A model generated the notes under the pieces. That model saw nothing but the letters and a program-made list of their open reading frames with translations, was not told where the DNA came from and did not search any database. This document shows, one piece after another, positions 53,588-64,000 of a stretch of DNA of 64,000 nt. Numbering within the stretch: position 1 is the first letter of the stretch; each line of letters opens with the position of its first letter. The DNA is from Chrysopilus asiliformis (taxonomy: Eukaryota; Arthropoda; Insecta; Diptera; Rhagionidae). Position numbers and translations under genes: made by a program. Where the stretch lies: positions 72,865,445 to 72,929,444 of the forward strand of contig OZ035960.1 of the NCBI GenBank assembly GCA_964034945.1, written 5' to 3'.

Positions 53588-55392
53588 GCCCTCTATTACC
53601 AGAATGTTAGAGGGCTACGAACTAAAATCAATGAGTTTTTCGTCAACACTTCTTGTTGTTCTTACGATGTATTAGCTCTCACGGAAACTTGGCTTACATC
53701 TGATTTCTTAGACCGTGAATTATTTCCACCTAATTTTAACTTATACCGCACTGATCGTTCCGCTGCTAACAGCACCTTTCAACGGGGGGGAGGTGTACTG
53801 ATTGCGGTTAAGGATTGCTTCTCCTGCCAACCTCTTCCTCTCCCTGCGCATCGTGAAATGGTTGGAGTTAAAATACCCATGGCTGGAAACATCAATATAT
53901 ACATTATTGTCGTTTATATACCTTGTCCATCAGTGGATGCCATGAAGGATGTAGTCAGCGGAATTGAGTCGATTAGTTCGCTTATGAGCCCAGAAGACAG
54001 ACTTTTTGTCTTAGGTGATTTTAATCTTCCTCACATAAATTGGAAGAGAGAGGCTGACGATGTAAACTTTTTAATTGCGTTTGATGCTAAACGCGACATC
54101 GAAGTCATTGCAATTGACGGCTTTAGCGACAACGCCTTATATCAACTCAACGCAGTAACAAATGAATTGGGGAGAACGCTGGATTTAACCCTTTGCAATG
54201 ATTACATCAACTGTCTAGTCGAAGCCTGTGAATCACCTCTGGTAACGGCAGACGCTCATCATCCACCACTAAATATTTTTTATTGTTGCGATACTTCTTG
54301 TGATTTATTACCAGAAATCTTAAATTATTTTGATTTTAAAAAAGCTAATTTTGATTTAATCAATAAATGTATTTTAAATATTAATTGGTGTGAAGTCTTT
54401 AATGCATTTGGCGTAAACATCGCAGTACAAATTTTTTATAGTTATATTCTTGAGATTATATCTACGTTTGTCCCATATGTGTCTTCCTTAAGAAGCTTTA
54501 ATCTCCCGTGGTATGATCATGAAACTAGAAAACTTAAGACTTTGAAAAATCGATCTTACAAAAAATGGCGTAAAACCAAACAATACGGTGATTATCTTGA
54601 GTATAGTCAGCATCGCCGAGATCTTAAATCTTATATTCTAATATGTCATAAATTGTATGTGAACCAAGTTGAGCATGATATGAAAAATAACCCAAAAAAG
54701 TTTTGGAACTACATTAATTTAAAAAAGAAAACTGATGGTTACCCTAGCGTTATGACTTATAATAACTTGACTTCTAATAATCCCAAGGAAATATCGAATA
54801 TGTTTGCATCACATTTTAGTGAAGCTTATACGCCTAGCACTAATCATATTGACTTGGATTATTTTTCTTATCTTGACTCACTTAATAAAGTAGATATTCC
54901 CGTTCGATTAATTGACGAGGATAGCGTCTTGCAAGCTCTGATGGCACTAGATGAGAATTGCTCACCCAGACCTGACGGTGTACCTGCGATATTTAAAAAA
55001 AAAATGCGCATCTGGTATATGTAAAGTATTACCTCTCCTATTTAATCTTTCATTAAAAAATAATACTTTTCCTGACATTTGGAAGAGCTCGTATGTAATA
55101 CCTTTACATAAATCAGGTAAAAAGGATAGTGTTGATAATTATCGATGTATCGCCAAATTATCCGCTATCCCGAAACTTTTCGAAAGTTTGATTGCTGATT
55201 TTCTATATCCGTACTGCAAAAATATTTTGAGCGTAAATCAGCACGGTTTTGTCAGGCAACGCTCTACCACGACTAACTTGTGTGAATTCATAAATTTCAC
55301 ATATGTGAAATTTTTGAATTCACAACAGGTTGATGCGGTATACACGGATTTTTCCAAGGATTTTGACAAACTCGACCATAACCTTTTGATTT
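53588..55392 (+). pseudogene. ORF2 part 1: endonuclease and RT N-terminal half
   Basis: The frame reads ALYYQNVRGLRTK from 53588 (endonuclease strand 1), LALTETWLTSD (catalytic E), GGGVLIAV, then VLGDFNLPHINW (catalytic D/N) and LDLTLCND. A natural start was not found; a one-base change in the A-run near 53570 may have separated it from an ATG at 53518. One extra A in the run at 55000-55009 shifts the frame. The RT begins with ASGICKVLPLLFNLSL, WKSSYVIPLHKSG, NYRCIAKLSAIPKLFE and VYTDFSKDFDKLDHNLL. It is then cut by mini-me copy I. Confidence 0.85.
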
Positions 55393-55993
55393 TTTATACC
55401 CGTATGGTGAAACCAAAGGGTATATTAACTTTGCCTTACCGTTTGTAACGCCAAGATCCCGTCATCACACACAAAAATGAATTACACCAGTGTGTTTAGA
55501 ATGATAAAAATAATTAATTTCTGCATGTCCGTCCGTCTGTCTGTCTGTCCGTCTGTCTGTCCGTCTGTCTGTCTGTCTGTCCGTCTGTCCGTCTGTCCGT
55601 CTGTCTGTGGCGCGGATTGCGGGCGCACGGATTGAGCTAGAGACTTGAAATTTTGCACAGATTCGTTTTTCGTAAAATGCGAGGCTAAGTTCGTTAATGG
55701 GCAAAAATGGACCATTAGCGGGGGTACCCCCCATACGAACGAAAACGTTTTTTGCGAATATCTCAAAAACGGTACATGTTATCAAAAAAGTCCAAGAACG
55801 AAAGTTATTTAGGATATGATTCTACATAAAACTCCCATACATCAAAATCCGATTGGAATAAATTTTAAAAATTCTTATTGGAAAGTTTGACTTCAAAGTG
55901 GAATTTTGGTAGAACTGTTCGAATTTTGATACGAATATCACCATACGGGTCTCCAATGATTGCCAGATTGGCAATTATAGCTTTTGTTATGTT
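55393..55993 (+). mobile_element. mini-me/DINE-1-like copy I (plus orientation)
   Basis: The only complete copy on the plus strand: ttatacccgtatggtgaaac start, (GTCY)n array at 55527-55608, subterminal inverted acccgtatggtga copy at about 55940, hairpin aattgccagattggcaatt at about 55960, end gttatgtt. The target is a T-run in ORF2 (HNLLIF|KLRVLG). Removal restores the frame without any detectable TSD beyond T's, as expected for Helentrons. Confidence 0.88.
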
Positions 55994-56956
55994 TTTTAAA
56001 TTACGTGTGCTTGGCTTCCCTGAGAATTTAATACTGTGGATTTATTCGTATCTTACCGGACGGTCGCAACATGTGCAATTCAGAACAGTAATATCTGACG
56101 TAATATTAGTGTCATCGGGTGTTCCACAGGGTAGTCATATTGGTCCTCTTTTATTTATTTTATATGTAAATGATGTAAATGCTGTTATGAAGTATTCTCG
56201 TATTTTAATGTATGCCGACGATTTTAAAATTTTTAAATCTATTGACAATACTATTGATGCTAACTTTTTACAGCTTGACCTTGACCATTTTTTTACGTGG
56301 TGCAATAAAAACTTCCTAGTCCTTAATTTAAGTAAATGTAATATTATAACTTATTCGCGTCGTTCTAATTTATTAAATATTTGTTATAACTTTAACTCAA
56401 ATTTATTGACAAGAGTCGAGTCTGTCAGAGACCTTGGAGTGTTACTAGATCAGAAATTAACTTTTGAACCTCATCGAGAATTTGTAATAAATAACGCAAC
56501 GAGAAAGCTAGCGCTAATCAAAAGATTCTCATCTGAACTATCAGATCCATATGCCATTTTATCTCTGTATAATACATTCGTAAGACCTATTCTCGAATAT
56601 GGATGAATTGTTTGGTCTCCTACGTGTATCACACATATTCTTAGACTTGAGCGTGTTCAAAAAAGATTCCTTAAATTCGTTTTGCGCAAACTACCGTGGC
56701 TTGACACATCGAATTTACCACCATCCGAACAAAGACTGTCACTGTTGGGTTTAGCAACTCTGTCGAAGAGACGCGAAATTCTTCAGTGCATGTTCATCTT
56801 CAAATTATTGCAAAATGAAGTTGATGCTCCTAATTTGTTGCTAGAATTAGACATTAACACTAAACCGAGCAATACAAGAAACTTTAATTTCTTTTACGTT
56901 AAATTCGCAAGGACATCCTATGGGAAAAACGCACCGTTGTCGTTAATGTGTCATGT
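55994..56956 (+). pseudogene. ORF2 part 2: RT palm and C-terminus
   Basis: KLRVLGFPENLILWIYSYLTG, then VSSGVPQGSHIGPLLFILY, ILMYADDFKIF (the YADD active site), NLSKCNIITY and VRDLGVLLDQKLTF: the standard order of RT palm and thumb in jockey/CR1 elements. A TGA at 56604-56606 (after ILEYG) is a nonsense mutation; the frame continues with IVWSP to NAPLSLMCH. It is interrupted at 56957 by the Penelope-like element. The tail VFNKYFNFIDFNC resumes at 60566, across a further MITE. Confidence 0.87.
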
Positions 56957-57028
56957 TTATTATTTACGAAATTTTCGGTTTAACCGCGTCATATAATTTT
57001 AAGGAAATAAATAATATAATTTATTTAC

Positions 57029-57408
57029 CTTTCACAAGACGTTTCGGACATTCTGTGATGTCCATGGTCGCTTGTAGACTGGAGTCACTTCCTACGCAAG
57101 GGATTTGACCGTAAATTATAACGGTGTCCCTTCTCCGTTATGAGACAGCTAGGTTGACTACAGACAACACTCACACTATCATCTGAGGCGTTCACTTCAT
57201 TAAGTGGTTCTTTCAATAAGTTCAGTACAGGATTCCATGTACTTGATAATCTTAGGCTATCATCACGATTAAACGTTGATCGACGTTTTATTTCGATAGC
57301 TTCTCGTACAAGGCGTGGATAATAACGGTTCTCCGATGCTAAAATATGAGCTTTATCGAAGCGTATCCAATGTCCATTATTAAAAACTAATAATCGACAA
57401 TCAGCTGA
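57029..57408 (-). repeat. Inverted terminal segment of the Penelope-like element
   Basis: Reverse complement of about 59075-59453, with a small number of substitutions (for example accaaggcg/atgcc.. differences near 57310). It carries the last ~125 codons of the ORF on the minus strand (KGHRYNLRSNPLRRK at its end). The 193-codon minus frame to 57666 begins inside this repeat. Confidence 0.88.
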
Positions 57409-57409
57409 G

Positions 57410-59397
57410 GTGGAAACCGCTAACACCGTTGTCAATTTATCTAGCGTAGATCTCGATGATGACGCAATATCTATTTTGGCAAAAGGTTTAAACTTTGCAC
57501 CAACACCATCCAAAGTGCCTATTGAGAAAATGATTTGCGGTATAGAGGAATGCATCCACAAAAACAAATTACCAGCTGATATTGCCGATGTCATCAGGCA
57601 AGATGCAGCTATTATCATCCGGCGAGCAAAAATTCCAGAAAGAAACACCAGTAAAGGAGAATACAATGCACTACGTCACTTGCGTAAGAATGAAAGCATT
57701 CTTGTTTTACCAGCTGACAAAGGCAATGCGACTATTGTGATGAATGTCTTTGATTACATTGACAAAATGAATGTTTTACTATCTGATGATAATGTCTATC
57801 AAAAAGTAAAATATGATCCTACAAAACGCATATTACGCAAGTCACATCAACTTATTAATGATCACAAGACTTTACTTGGTACAAATATAAAAAGTCCTTA
57901 TTGTTGCCATCCACCGAAACTATACGGTTTGCCGAAGATTTATAAAGAAGGTGTTCCGATGAGACCGGTAGTCAGTCAAATAAACTCTCCCACATACAAT
58001 TTAGCAAAGTTCCTTACCTCGAAATTGACGCCCTTGATAGGTAAGTCTGAAACTTATGTGAGAGATTCCGGTCATTTTGTCGAATTAATAAAAAACATAA
58101 AATTAGATAAGGATGACATTATGGTCAGTTTTGATGTAGTCTCCTTATTCACTAATGTACCGATTGATGATGCCGTTATATATATTAAAAGCAAATTCGA
58201 AGAAACAGGCGGAGATCCACGCTATATGATTCTCTTAGAATTTTGTTTGAAAGCGGGCTATTTTCTTTTCAATGGAGAATTTTATCTTCAGCGAAATGGC
58301 GTAGCTATGGGTTCCCCTATCTCACCCCTCGTCGCGGGGAAGCCATCTCCCGGGCTACTCAAAAACCCAAGGTTTTCTTCAGATATGTGGATGACACTTT
58401 CGCCGTAATAAATAAACACCACGTGGAAGAGTTCTTATCTGTCTTAAATTCCATCCATGAAAAGACAGCTTTTACTATGGAACTAGAACAAAACGGTATC
58501 CTCCCGTTTCTGGATGTTAAACTTCTAAGGTTACAGGATGGTTCCCTATCACATACGGTTTACAGGAAACCCACTCATACGGACAAATATCTCCGTGCCA
58601 GCTCTCATCATAGTCCTACCAACTTAAGATCAGTTGTTGCTTTACTGGTAAATAGAGCTTACAAGATTTGCGACACAAAACATATAGGTGATGAGTTCAA
58701 ATACATCGATGGAGTTTTAGAAAGGAACGGTTACAGTAAAAAACAGCGAAGAGTTAAACCACGATTAACCAGTACTCATACCCAGCTCGAAACTGTAACT
58801 GAAGAAAAACTGGCTTTCTTGCCTTATATGAAAGGTGTTTCGAACGAAATTGGCAAAGTTCTTCGGAAACATGGTGTTAAAGCTATTTATCAGCCACCAA
58901 CTAAGCTTCGAGGGTACCTCAGATCACCTAAAGATCGTATACCCTTCGAAAACTGCGGTGTTTACGAAGTGCCATGTAGTTGCGGTAAATCGTATGTTGG
59001 TCAAACAAGGCGAAATGTGGCAATAAGACTTAAAGAACATCTTTCGGCTGTTAAAAACAAAAAGATGGAACATTCAGCAATTGCCGAACATATCATCGAT
59101 AATAATGGACATTGGATACGCTTCGATAAAGCTCATATTTTAGCATCGGAGAACCGTTATTATCCATGCCTTGTACGAGAAGCTATCGAAATAAAACGTC
59201 GATCAACGTTTAATCGTGATGATAGCCTAAAATTATCAAGTACATGGAATTCTGTACTGAACTTATTGAAGCAACCACTTAATGAAGTGAACGCCTCAGA
59301 TGATAGTGTGAGTGTTGTCTGTAGTCAACCTAGCTGTCTCATAACGGAGAAGGGACACCGTTATAATTTACGGTCAAATCCCTTGCGTAGGAAGTGA
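57410..59397 (+). pseudogene. Penelope-like reverse transcriptase with GIY-YIG endonuclease
   Basis: RT and endonuclease in one protein, which would nick DNA and copy its RNA. N-terminal part: FAPTPSKVP, then LPADKGNATIVM, PPKLYGLPKIYKEGVPMRPV, MVSFDVVSLFTNVPID (catalytic D), RNGVAMGSPISPLVA. A short deletion and frameshift at about 58330-58345 remove the NxxME-like helix between motif B and C. The next frame continues EAISRATQKPKVFFRYVDDTF (active-site YVDD). Then LPFLDVKL and YRKPTHTDKYL, and the GIY-YIG domain GVYEVPCSCGKSYVGQTRRN with RLKEH. It ends SNPLRRK. The start lies at or upstream of 57410. Confidence 0.9.
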
Positions 59398-59457
59398 CTC
59401 CAGTCTACAAGCGACCATGGACATCACAGAATGTCCGAAACGTCTTGTGAAAGGTGA

Positions 59458-60430
59458 ATTCCACACCAACTCATACTCGACTTGTATGGAGCTTGGAAGT
59501 CACCTCTGTTTTTTTAACTTTTTTCATTTGGATGTTTTTAGGGACTTAAAAAAAAGTTACCCGTATTTTTTTGTTTCGCGGAATAACGTCCCGTAGGCGG
59601 AGGGGAGGGGGTCAAAGTCGGCGAAAACTGGAAATCACAAAAACTTTAAAAATTTGTAACTTCTGAACGGCTTTACCGATTGTTGGAAAGGTAATTAAAT
59701 TACCTTGTCACACAAAAATACTTTTTGACTCCCTCCCCCTCACTTTTATATTGTAAAATTCAATTTAGTGACAAAATTTAAAATATCTCGAGAAAGACAT
59801 TTTTTTTTCTTTTGAAATTTTTTCTGTAAATACCTACCATTATACCATACAAATTCGCTAAATAAAATTTGGGGGTAAATGCGTTGTTGATTTTTAAAAA
59901 AATTTCAAAAAAAATCGAATGCAAAATTTTTCATATATTTTACTGATTTTCGATTGGTTTTTATGTTCTATGTACATAAATATTAATGCAAAAGTTTTAG
60001 GAGATTGAAATTAATTAAAAATTTATTTAAAAGAAAAAGTTTTAAATATATGGGGGGTATCCCCCTAATTGTCCGTTTTTTGCCAATTACTCAAAAACGG
60101 TGCATCTTACCAAAAAAAAGTCCAAGAACAAAAGTGATTTAGGATATGATTCTACATGAGTCAAAAAGTATTTTTGTGTCACAAGGTAATTTAATTACCT
60201 TTCCAAAATGTTTAATATCATCACAATCGGTAAAGCCGTTCAGAAGTTACAAATTTTTAAAGTTTTTGTGATTTCCAGTTTTCGCCGACTTTGACCCCCT
60301 CCCCTCCGCCTACCGGACGTTATTCCGCCAAACAAAAAAATACGGGTAACTTTTTTTTAAGTCCCTAACAACATCCAAATGAAAAAAGTTAAGAAATCGA
60401 ACATGACTGTAAACGTGAGTATGAGTTGAG
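59458..60430. repeat. Long palindrome at the 3' end of the Penelope-like element
   Basis: Arms of roughly 270 bp: 59500-59750 (catttggatgtttttaggga ... aagtatttttgtg-type words) is mirrored by 60160-60390. Words in the arms include ggcggaggggagggggtcaa and its complement. The 400-bp centre contains a piece similar to the mini-me interior (tggggggtatccccctaatt, 60050-60160). It could be a separate foldback element or part of the Penelope unit. Confidence 0.8.
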
Positions 60431-60571
60431 GTGGAGTTCACCGAAAGGTAAATAAATTATATTATTTATTTCCTTAAAATTATATGATGCGGTTAAACCG
60501 AAAATTTCGTAAATAATAATTATGTCCAACCGTGAAAGCCTCAAATCGTATTTAATGTGTCATGTGTTTAA

Positions 60572-60805
60572 CACGTTGACGGACAGTAGAAACAAGTGAA
60601 ATTCGAACAAGTGAAATTCGACAGTAGAAACAAGTGAAATTCGAAAATTGACACTAGGCTTCTACTTGTACGCTGGTAAATGCACATTTGTGCTGCTACA
60701 GCCGCAGTGTCTAAAAACGACCGTTTCGTATTGGACGGCTATTGCCGTCATGTCACATAGTGAACTTGAACTTGACGGCTATAGCCGCAACTGTCCGTCA
60801 ACGTG
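60572..60805. mobile_element. 234-bp piggyBac-like MITE in TTAA
   Basis: Perfect 16-bp ends cacgttgacggacagt and actgtccgtcaacgtg, flanked by TTAA at 60568-60571 and 60806-60809, the target of piggyBac. Removal restores the jockey-like ORF2 end (HVFN|KYFNF). Words gacggctattgccgtc and similar inside are themselves palindromic. Confidence 0.88.
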
Positions 60806-60960
60806 TTAACAAATATTTCAATTTCATTGATTTCAACTGCTCGTCAAGTGCATTAAAGAATCAATTGCTCTTACAATGATTATATATATTTTGTTTAACG
60901 ATTAAAATGTCTATGAGGTTGCTCTGTAATGACTATATGTAAATAAATAGATATATTCAA

Positions 60961-62482
60961 TAGCGCGGTGATATCCTTTCCCATAGGAAATTACAGCAGA
61001 TTTACTACTTCCTGACTTCGAGATGGAACCAAATCTGTTAAGTGTAGAGCAGAGTATTGAAATTTAAAGTTTACATACAGTCAGGACGTTAGAGAGGCGA
61101 AACTTTTTGAAAAATCTACTCTGGACGCAAAAGTTTTCGAAAATGAGCTACATTTGAAATTTTCCACGTATGTGCGCGAGTCTAAGGTCGTGCTAATTTC
61201 CGTTTTAGTTCCGGTTTTTATAGATCATAATTCATATATGCGATAAAAAGGATTTACGAGTTAACTAGTACGTGCCAATGGAGACACCCATTTTAGCTCT
61301 CACTACCTAGATGTCAATCCCCTAATTTACGACCGTGGCGGTTGTATCTCAAGATCTGACAGAACTGTTATTTATGAAATTCGAGCATAAACATTGCATC
61401 CTAGAATCCACCAGTTTCATTTTCGCTGCCGCCAACTTCTTTTATGTCGTCATCTTCTTTGTTTCCCGAAAAATCTTCAGAACAACAAGAAATATTGTCG
61501 TCCGGTTCATAAACATCATCACTTTTCGAGAACCCACTTTCATTCTATTCTAACAATAATTTTTCCAACTCATGTTGGGTCAGGGATATGCCACTAGGCA
61601 TATTCGTACTTCCGAAATTCGCAGTCTAGTTGACGACAAGGATTCCAAGACATACAGAAAAAGAACAAGAACTCCAAAAATCGTGATGATACGACTGGTT
61701 TTTTTTCTTGTACCGCGAAACTATATCAAATCTAGTTGGGGCAGTTAATTGACACTGTTCTTTGGGCTTGAAGTGCTAACGTTTCAGGCAACTGCATACA
61801 AAGTCTCACGTGGACGTTGGGCGTCCACGAGGATAAACTTAAATAACTTTTTTGTGGAGGCTCTGCCTCATACTCCTACAATACTACGAACCTATATTGA
61901 TTTTAAGGTTTGTAAGGATTTATAAAAACTCAAAAAGTTTCAGACCGACCAGTAAAGTCGTTTTTTAGATATCGGCAAATGCATTCCAGAAGTGAAAGTC
62001 AGGGGTCCAAAAGCATATAAATGTAAAAGTCGTTTTTACCTTCGTCTTACATATAATTTACCTTCGTATTTATAAAGACTCAACAACGGGGCAGATAGCA
62101 AATTTCTGATCTGTACGAAATCCCTTTCAGGCAAAATGATGAAGTCGTCGGTCTGTCCGTTGTACGTATCTAAAATAACTCGAGAACGCGTTGATCTAGC
62201 GACGTAAATTTCGTAATAAGTTTTACAGAAATCGTAGTTTTCCGTAAATTTTTGGAAAGTAACGGTAGCTACAACGGGTACTTCCCATAAATTTTTTTTA
62301 TAATATCGTCTGTTAAAAATTGCTCGAAACATATGTGTTTTTGGAAAAAAATGAAAATCACAAAATTGAAATGATATCAAAATTTCTATATTTTTTGCTT
62401 TAACGTATCTCTAACGGTTCTCAAGATATTTCAAAAAAATTAATTTTTTTGAAAATTTCTCGGGAATTATTCGCTATTGTGA
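60961..62482. other. Unassigned sequence, probably old repeats
   Basis: No convincing gene. The 72- and 67-codon frames at 61335-61597 overlap in different frames. The 114-codon minus frame at 62036-62380 crosses words like gtctgtccgttgtacgta and taaaataactcgagaacgcg, which look like the core of another interspersed repeat. No terminal repeats were found. Confidence 0.4.
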
Positions 62483-63048
62483 AACATAACAAAAGCTATA
62501 ATTGCCAATCTGGCAATTATTGAAAACCCGTATGGTGATTTAAGTGAACAGCGGACAGTTGTATCAAAATTCCACTTTGACGTCAAACTTTCCAATAAGA
62601 TTTTTTAAAATTTATTCCAATCGGATTTTTATGTTTGGGAGTTTCATATCCTAAATAACTTTTGTTCTTGCACTTTTTTGATAATATGCACCGTTTTTGA
62701 GATATTCGCAAAAAACGCTTTCGTTCGTATGGGGGGTATCCCCCCTAATGGTCCATTTTTGCCAATTAACGAACTTAGCCTCGCATTTTACGAAAAACGA
62801 ATCTGCACAAAATTTCAAGGGTCTAGCTCAATCCGTGCGCCCGCAATCCGCGCCACAGACAGATGGACGGACGGACAGACAGACAGACGGACGGACGGAC
62901 GGGCGGACGGACAGACAGACAGACAGACGGACGGACGGACATGCTAAATTCAACTTCTTTTAAACACACAATTCATTTTTTTTGTGTGATGACGGGATCT
63001 TGGCGTTACAAACGGTAAGGCAAATCTAATATACTCTTTGGTTTCACC
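62483..63048 (-). mobile_element. mini-me copy J
   Basis: Hairpin end at about 62497-62520, (GTCY)n array at 62860-62941, variant atgctaaattcaac as in copy F. The other end stops at ggtttcacc (63048) without accatacgggtataaaa, so it is truncated by about 15 bp. Confidence 0.85.
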
Positions 63049-63444
63049 GCTATTACTCACTCAGTCATCACAGTTTCTCCCGAACCATCAAACCGATTGC
63101 TATGAAATTTTAAACATAGATTCGCCTTACCTCATAAACAAAGAAACCAACCGAAGTCCAATGTACAGTTGCTTCGTCGAACTGAAGCCAATTTTGAACT
63201 CTAAGGGCCAGTTCGTTTCAATTTTTCAATGTGTAATCGCGCAGTGGAATAAAGAATTTGTAGTCGTTCGTAAAAACTATTACCTTTTGTTCAGTAATAA
63301 TAAGTAAACTCTATTTCAAACAAAAGTTTACGTACACGGTTGCGTGGAAGAATTTTTAGAATAAAAGTTTTTAAAAAAGTTTCAAATTATAAAATCGGAA
63401 TTTTTCTTTCCTGTTATCAATTGCGATGTAATCAATCATATTAA
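63049..63444. other. Unassigned spacer with a short frame
   Basis: A plus-strand frame of up to 89 codons ends at 63307 (SQFLPNHQTDCYEILNIDSP...). The words accatcaaaccgattgctat and gaaattttaaacatag are of the kind seen in repeat interiors; no domain recognised. Confidence 0.3.
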
Positions 63445-63856
63445 AACATAACAAAAGCTATAATTGCCAATCTGGCAATCATTGGAGACCCGTATGGTGA
63501 TATTCGTATCAAAATTCGAACAGTTATACCAAAATTCCAATTTGAAGTCAAACTTTCCAATAAGATTTTTTAAAATTTATTCCAATCGGATTTTGATGTA
63601 TGGGAGTTTTATGTAGAATGATATCCTAAATAACTTTTGTTCTTGTACTTTTTTGATAAGATGCACCGTTTTTGAGATATTTACAAAAACCGTTTTCGTT
63701 CGTATGGGGGGTACCCCCCCTAATGGTCCATTTTTGCCCATTAACGACTTAGCCTCGCATTTTACGAAAAACGGATCTGTGCAAACTTTCAAGTCTCTAG
63801 CTCAATCCGTGCGCCCGCAATCCGCGCCACAGACAGACAGATAGACAGACGGACGG

Positions 63857-63887
<31 letters not shown>

Positions 63888-64000
63888 GACAGACAGACGG
63901 ACGGACATGCAAAAATTATATATTTTTATCATTCTAAACACACTGGTGTAATTCATTTTTTGTGCGATGACGGGATCTTGGCGTTACAAACGGTAAGGCA
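63445..64000 (-). mobile_element. mini-me copy K (runs off the window)
   Basis: Hairpin end with the variant attggagacccgtatgg, (GTCY)n array at 63829-63905. The sequence ends at ggtaaggca, about 35 bp before the expected terminus. The same ttggagaccc variant occurs (mirrored) in copy I, so the two are close relatives. Confidence 0.85.

Larger units (their letters stand above)
56957..60551 (+). mobile_element. Penelope-like element with inverted terminal segments, 14-bp TSD
   Basis: The TSD ttaatgtgtcatgt lies at 56943-56956 and 60552-60565; removing the element restores the C-terminus of the host ORF2. Layout: a ~75-bp left end whose inverted copy is at about 60443-60520; an inverted copy of the element's own 3' coding end (57029-57408, mirrored by 59080-59453); the RT/GIY-YIG ORF; and a long palindrome at 59458-60430. 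Inverted partial copies at the 5' end are typical of Penelope-like elements. Confidence 0.87.
52300..60960 (+). mobile_element. Jockey/CR1-like non-LTR retrotransposon with three guests
   Basis: Order: AT-rich 5' UTR, PHD-finger ORF1, ORF2 with endonuclease and RT, short 3' UTR. It is interrupted by mini-me copy I (55393-55993), a Penelope-like element (56957-60551) and a piggyBac-like MITE (60572-60805). Without these it is about 4.2 kb. Both outer boundaries are approximate: the 5' end lies somewhere in 52290-52400, and the 3' end near 60960 after the aaataaatagatatatt words. Frameshifts and a nonsense codon in ORF2 make it inactive. Confidence 0.82.

Noticed and set aside
62036..62380. 114-codon minus-strand gene
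   Set aside because: No domain; the DNA has words typical of an interspersed repeat core (gtctgtccg..., taaaataactcgag).
1..64000. tRNA, rRNA or snRNA genes
   Set aside because: No stretch with recognisable cloverleaf, A/B boxes or conserved rRNA words was noticed on reading; no covariance search could be run.

Overview
This 64 kb window looks like a block of nested, mostly dead transposable elements from an insect genome, probably a higher (brachyceran) fly. The AT-rich background, the LOA-clade retrotransposon with a (TAACC)n tail, and ten copies of a mini-me/DINE-1-like repeat with a (GTCY)n core all point to Diptera; the species is an inference. I found no host gene, tRNA, rRNA or CRISPR array. 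Nearly every long reading frame belongs to a transposon, and most are broken by frameshifts or by later insertions. Insertion boundaries below rest on target-site duplications (TSDs) and on the interrupted reading frame resuming across the insertion.

Region 1-3229: a minus-strand endonuclease fragment of a non-LTR retrotransposon, then dispersed repeats broken by foldback elements and one ~1.3 kb insertion. Region ~3230-26070: a single LOA-clade element (ORF1 with a DUF4780-like end; ORF2 with endonuclease, reverse transcriptase and RNase H) split into four pieces by (i) an unclassified DNA transposon at 5614-11938, (ii) a Ty3/gypsy-like LTR retrotransposon at 13440-22710 and (iii) a hAT transposon at 22982-24743. 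Each guest carries its own guests. The DNA transposon/LOA junction and the LTR element each contain a ~4 kb tandem duplication.

Region 26071-39235: a hAT (zf-TTF / DUF4371-like) transposase gene interrupted by a Tigger/pogo element, which is interrupted by two mini-me copies. The upstream half is tandemly duplicated (4015 bp unit), and a chimeric mini-me copy marks the probable crossover point. MITEs break the downstream half. Region 39236-48000: a BEL/Pao integrase fragment, a second copy of the dispersed repeats, a hAT-like MITE with a perfect 8-bp TSD, a PIF/Harbinger transposase gene broken by three MITEs, a rearranged mini-me copy, a poly-C tract with a 65-bp minisatellite, and a large foldback element. 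Region 48001-52300: a Harbinger-like MITE, a nine-unit satellite (~177 bp) with coding-like translation, and an inverted single-copy relative of part of that unit.

Region 52300-60960: a jockey/CR1-like element (PHD-finger ORF1; endonuclease/RT ORF2) interrupted by a mini-me copy, a Penelope-like element with a 14-bp TSD, and a piggyBac-like MITE in TTAA. Region 60961-64000: repeats and two more mini-me copies, the last running off the window. The DNA reads as a stratigraphic record of insertion upon insertion, plus three tandem duplications, as in pericentromeric heterochromatin or a piRNA cluster. Assembly error must be excluded for the duplications.
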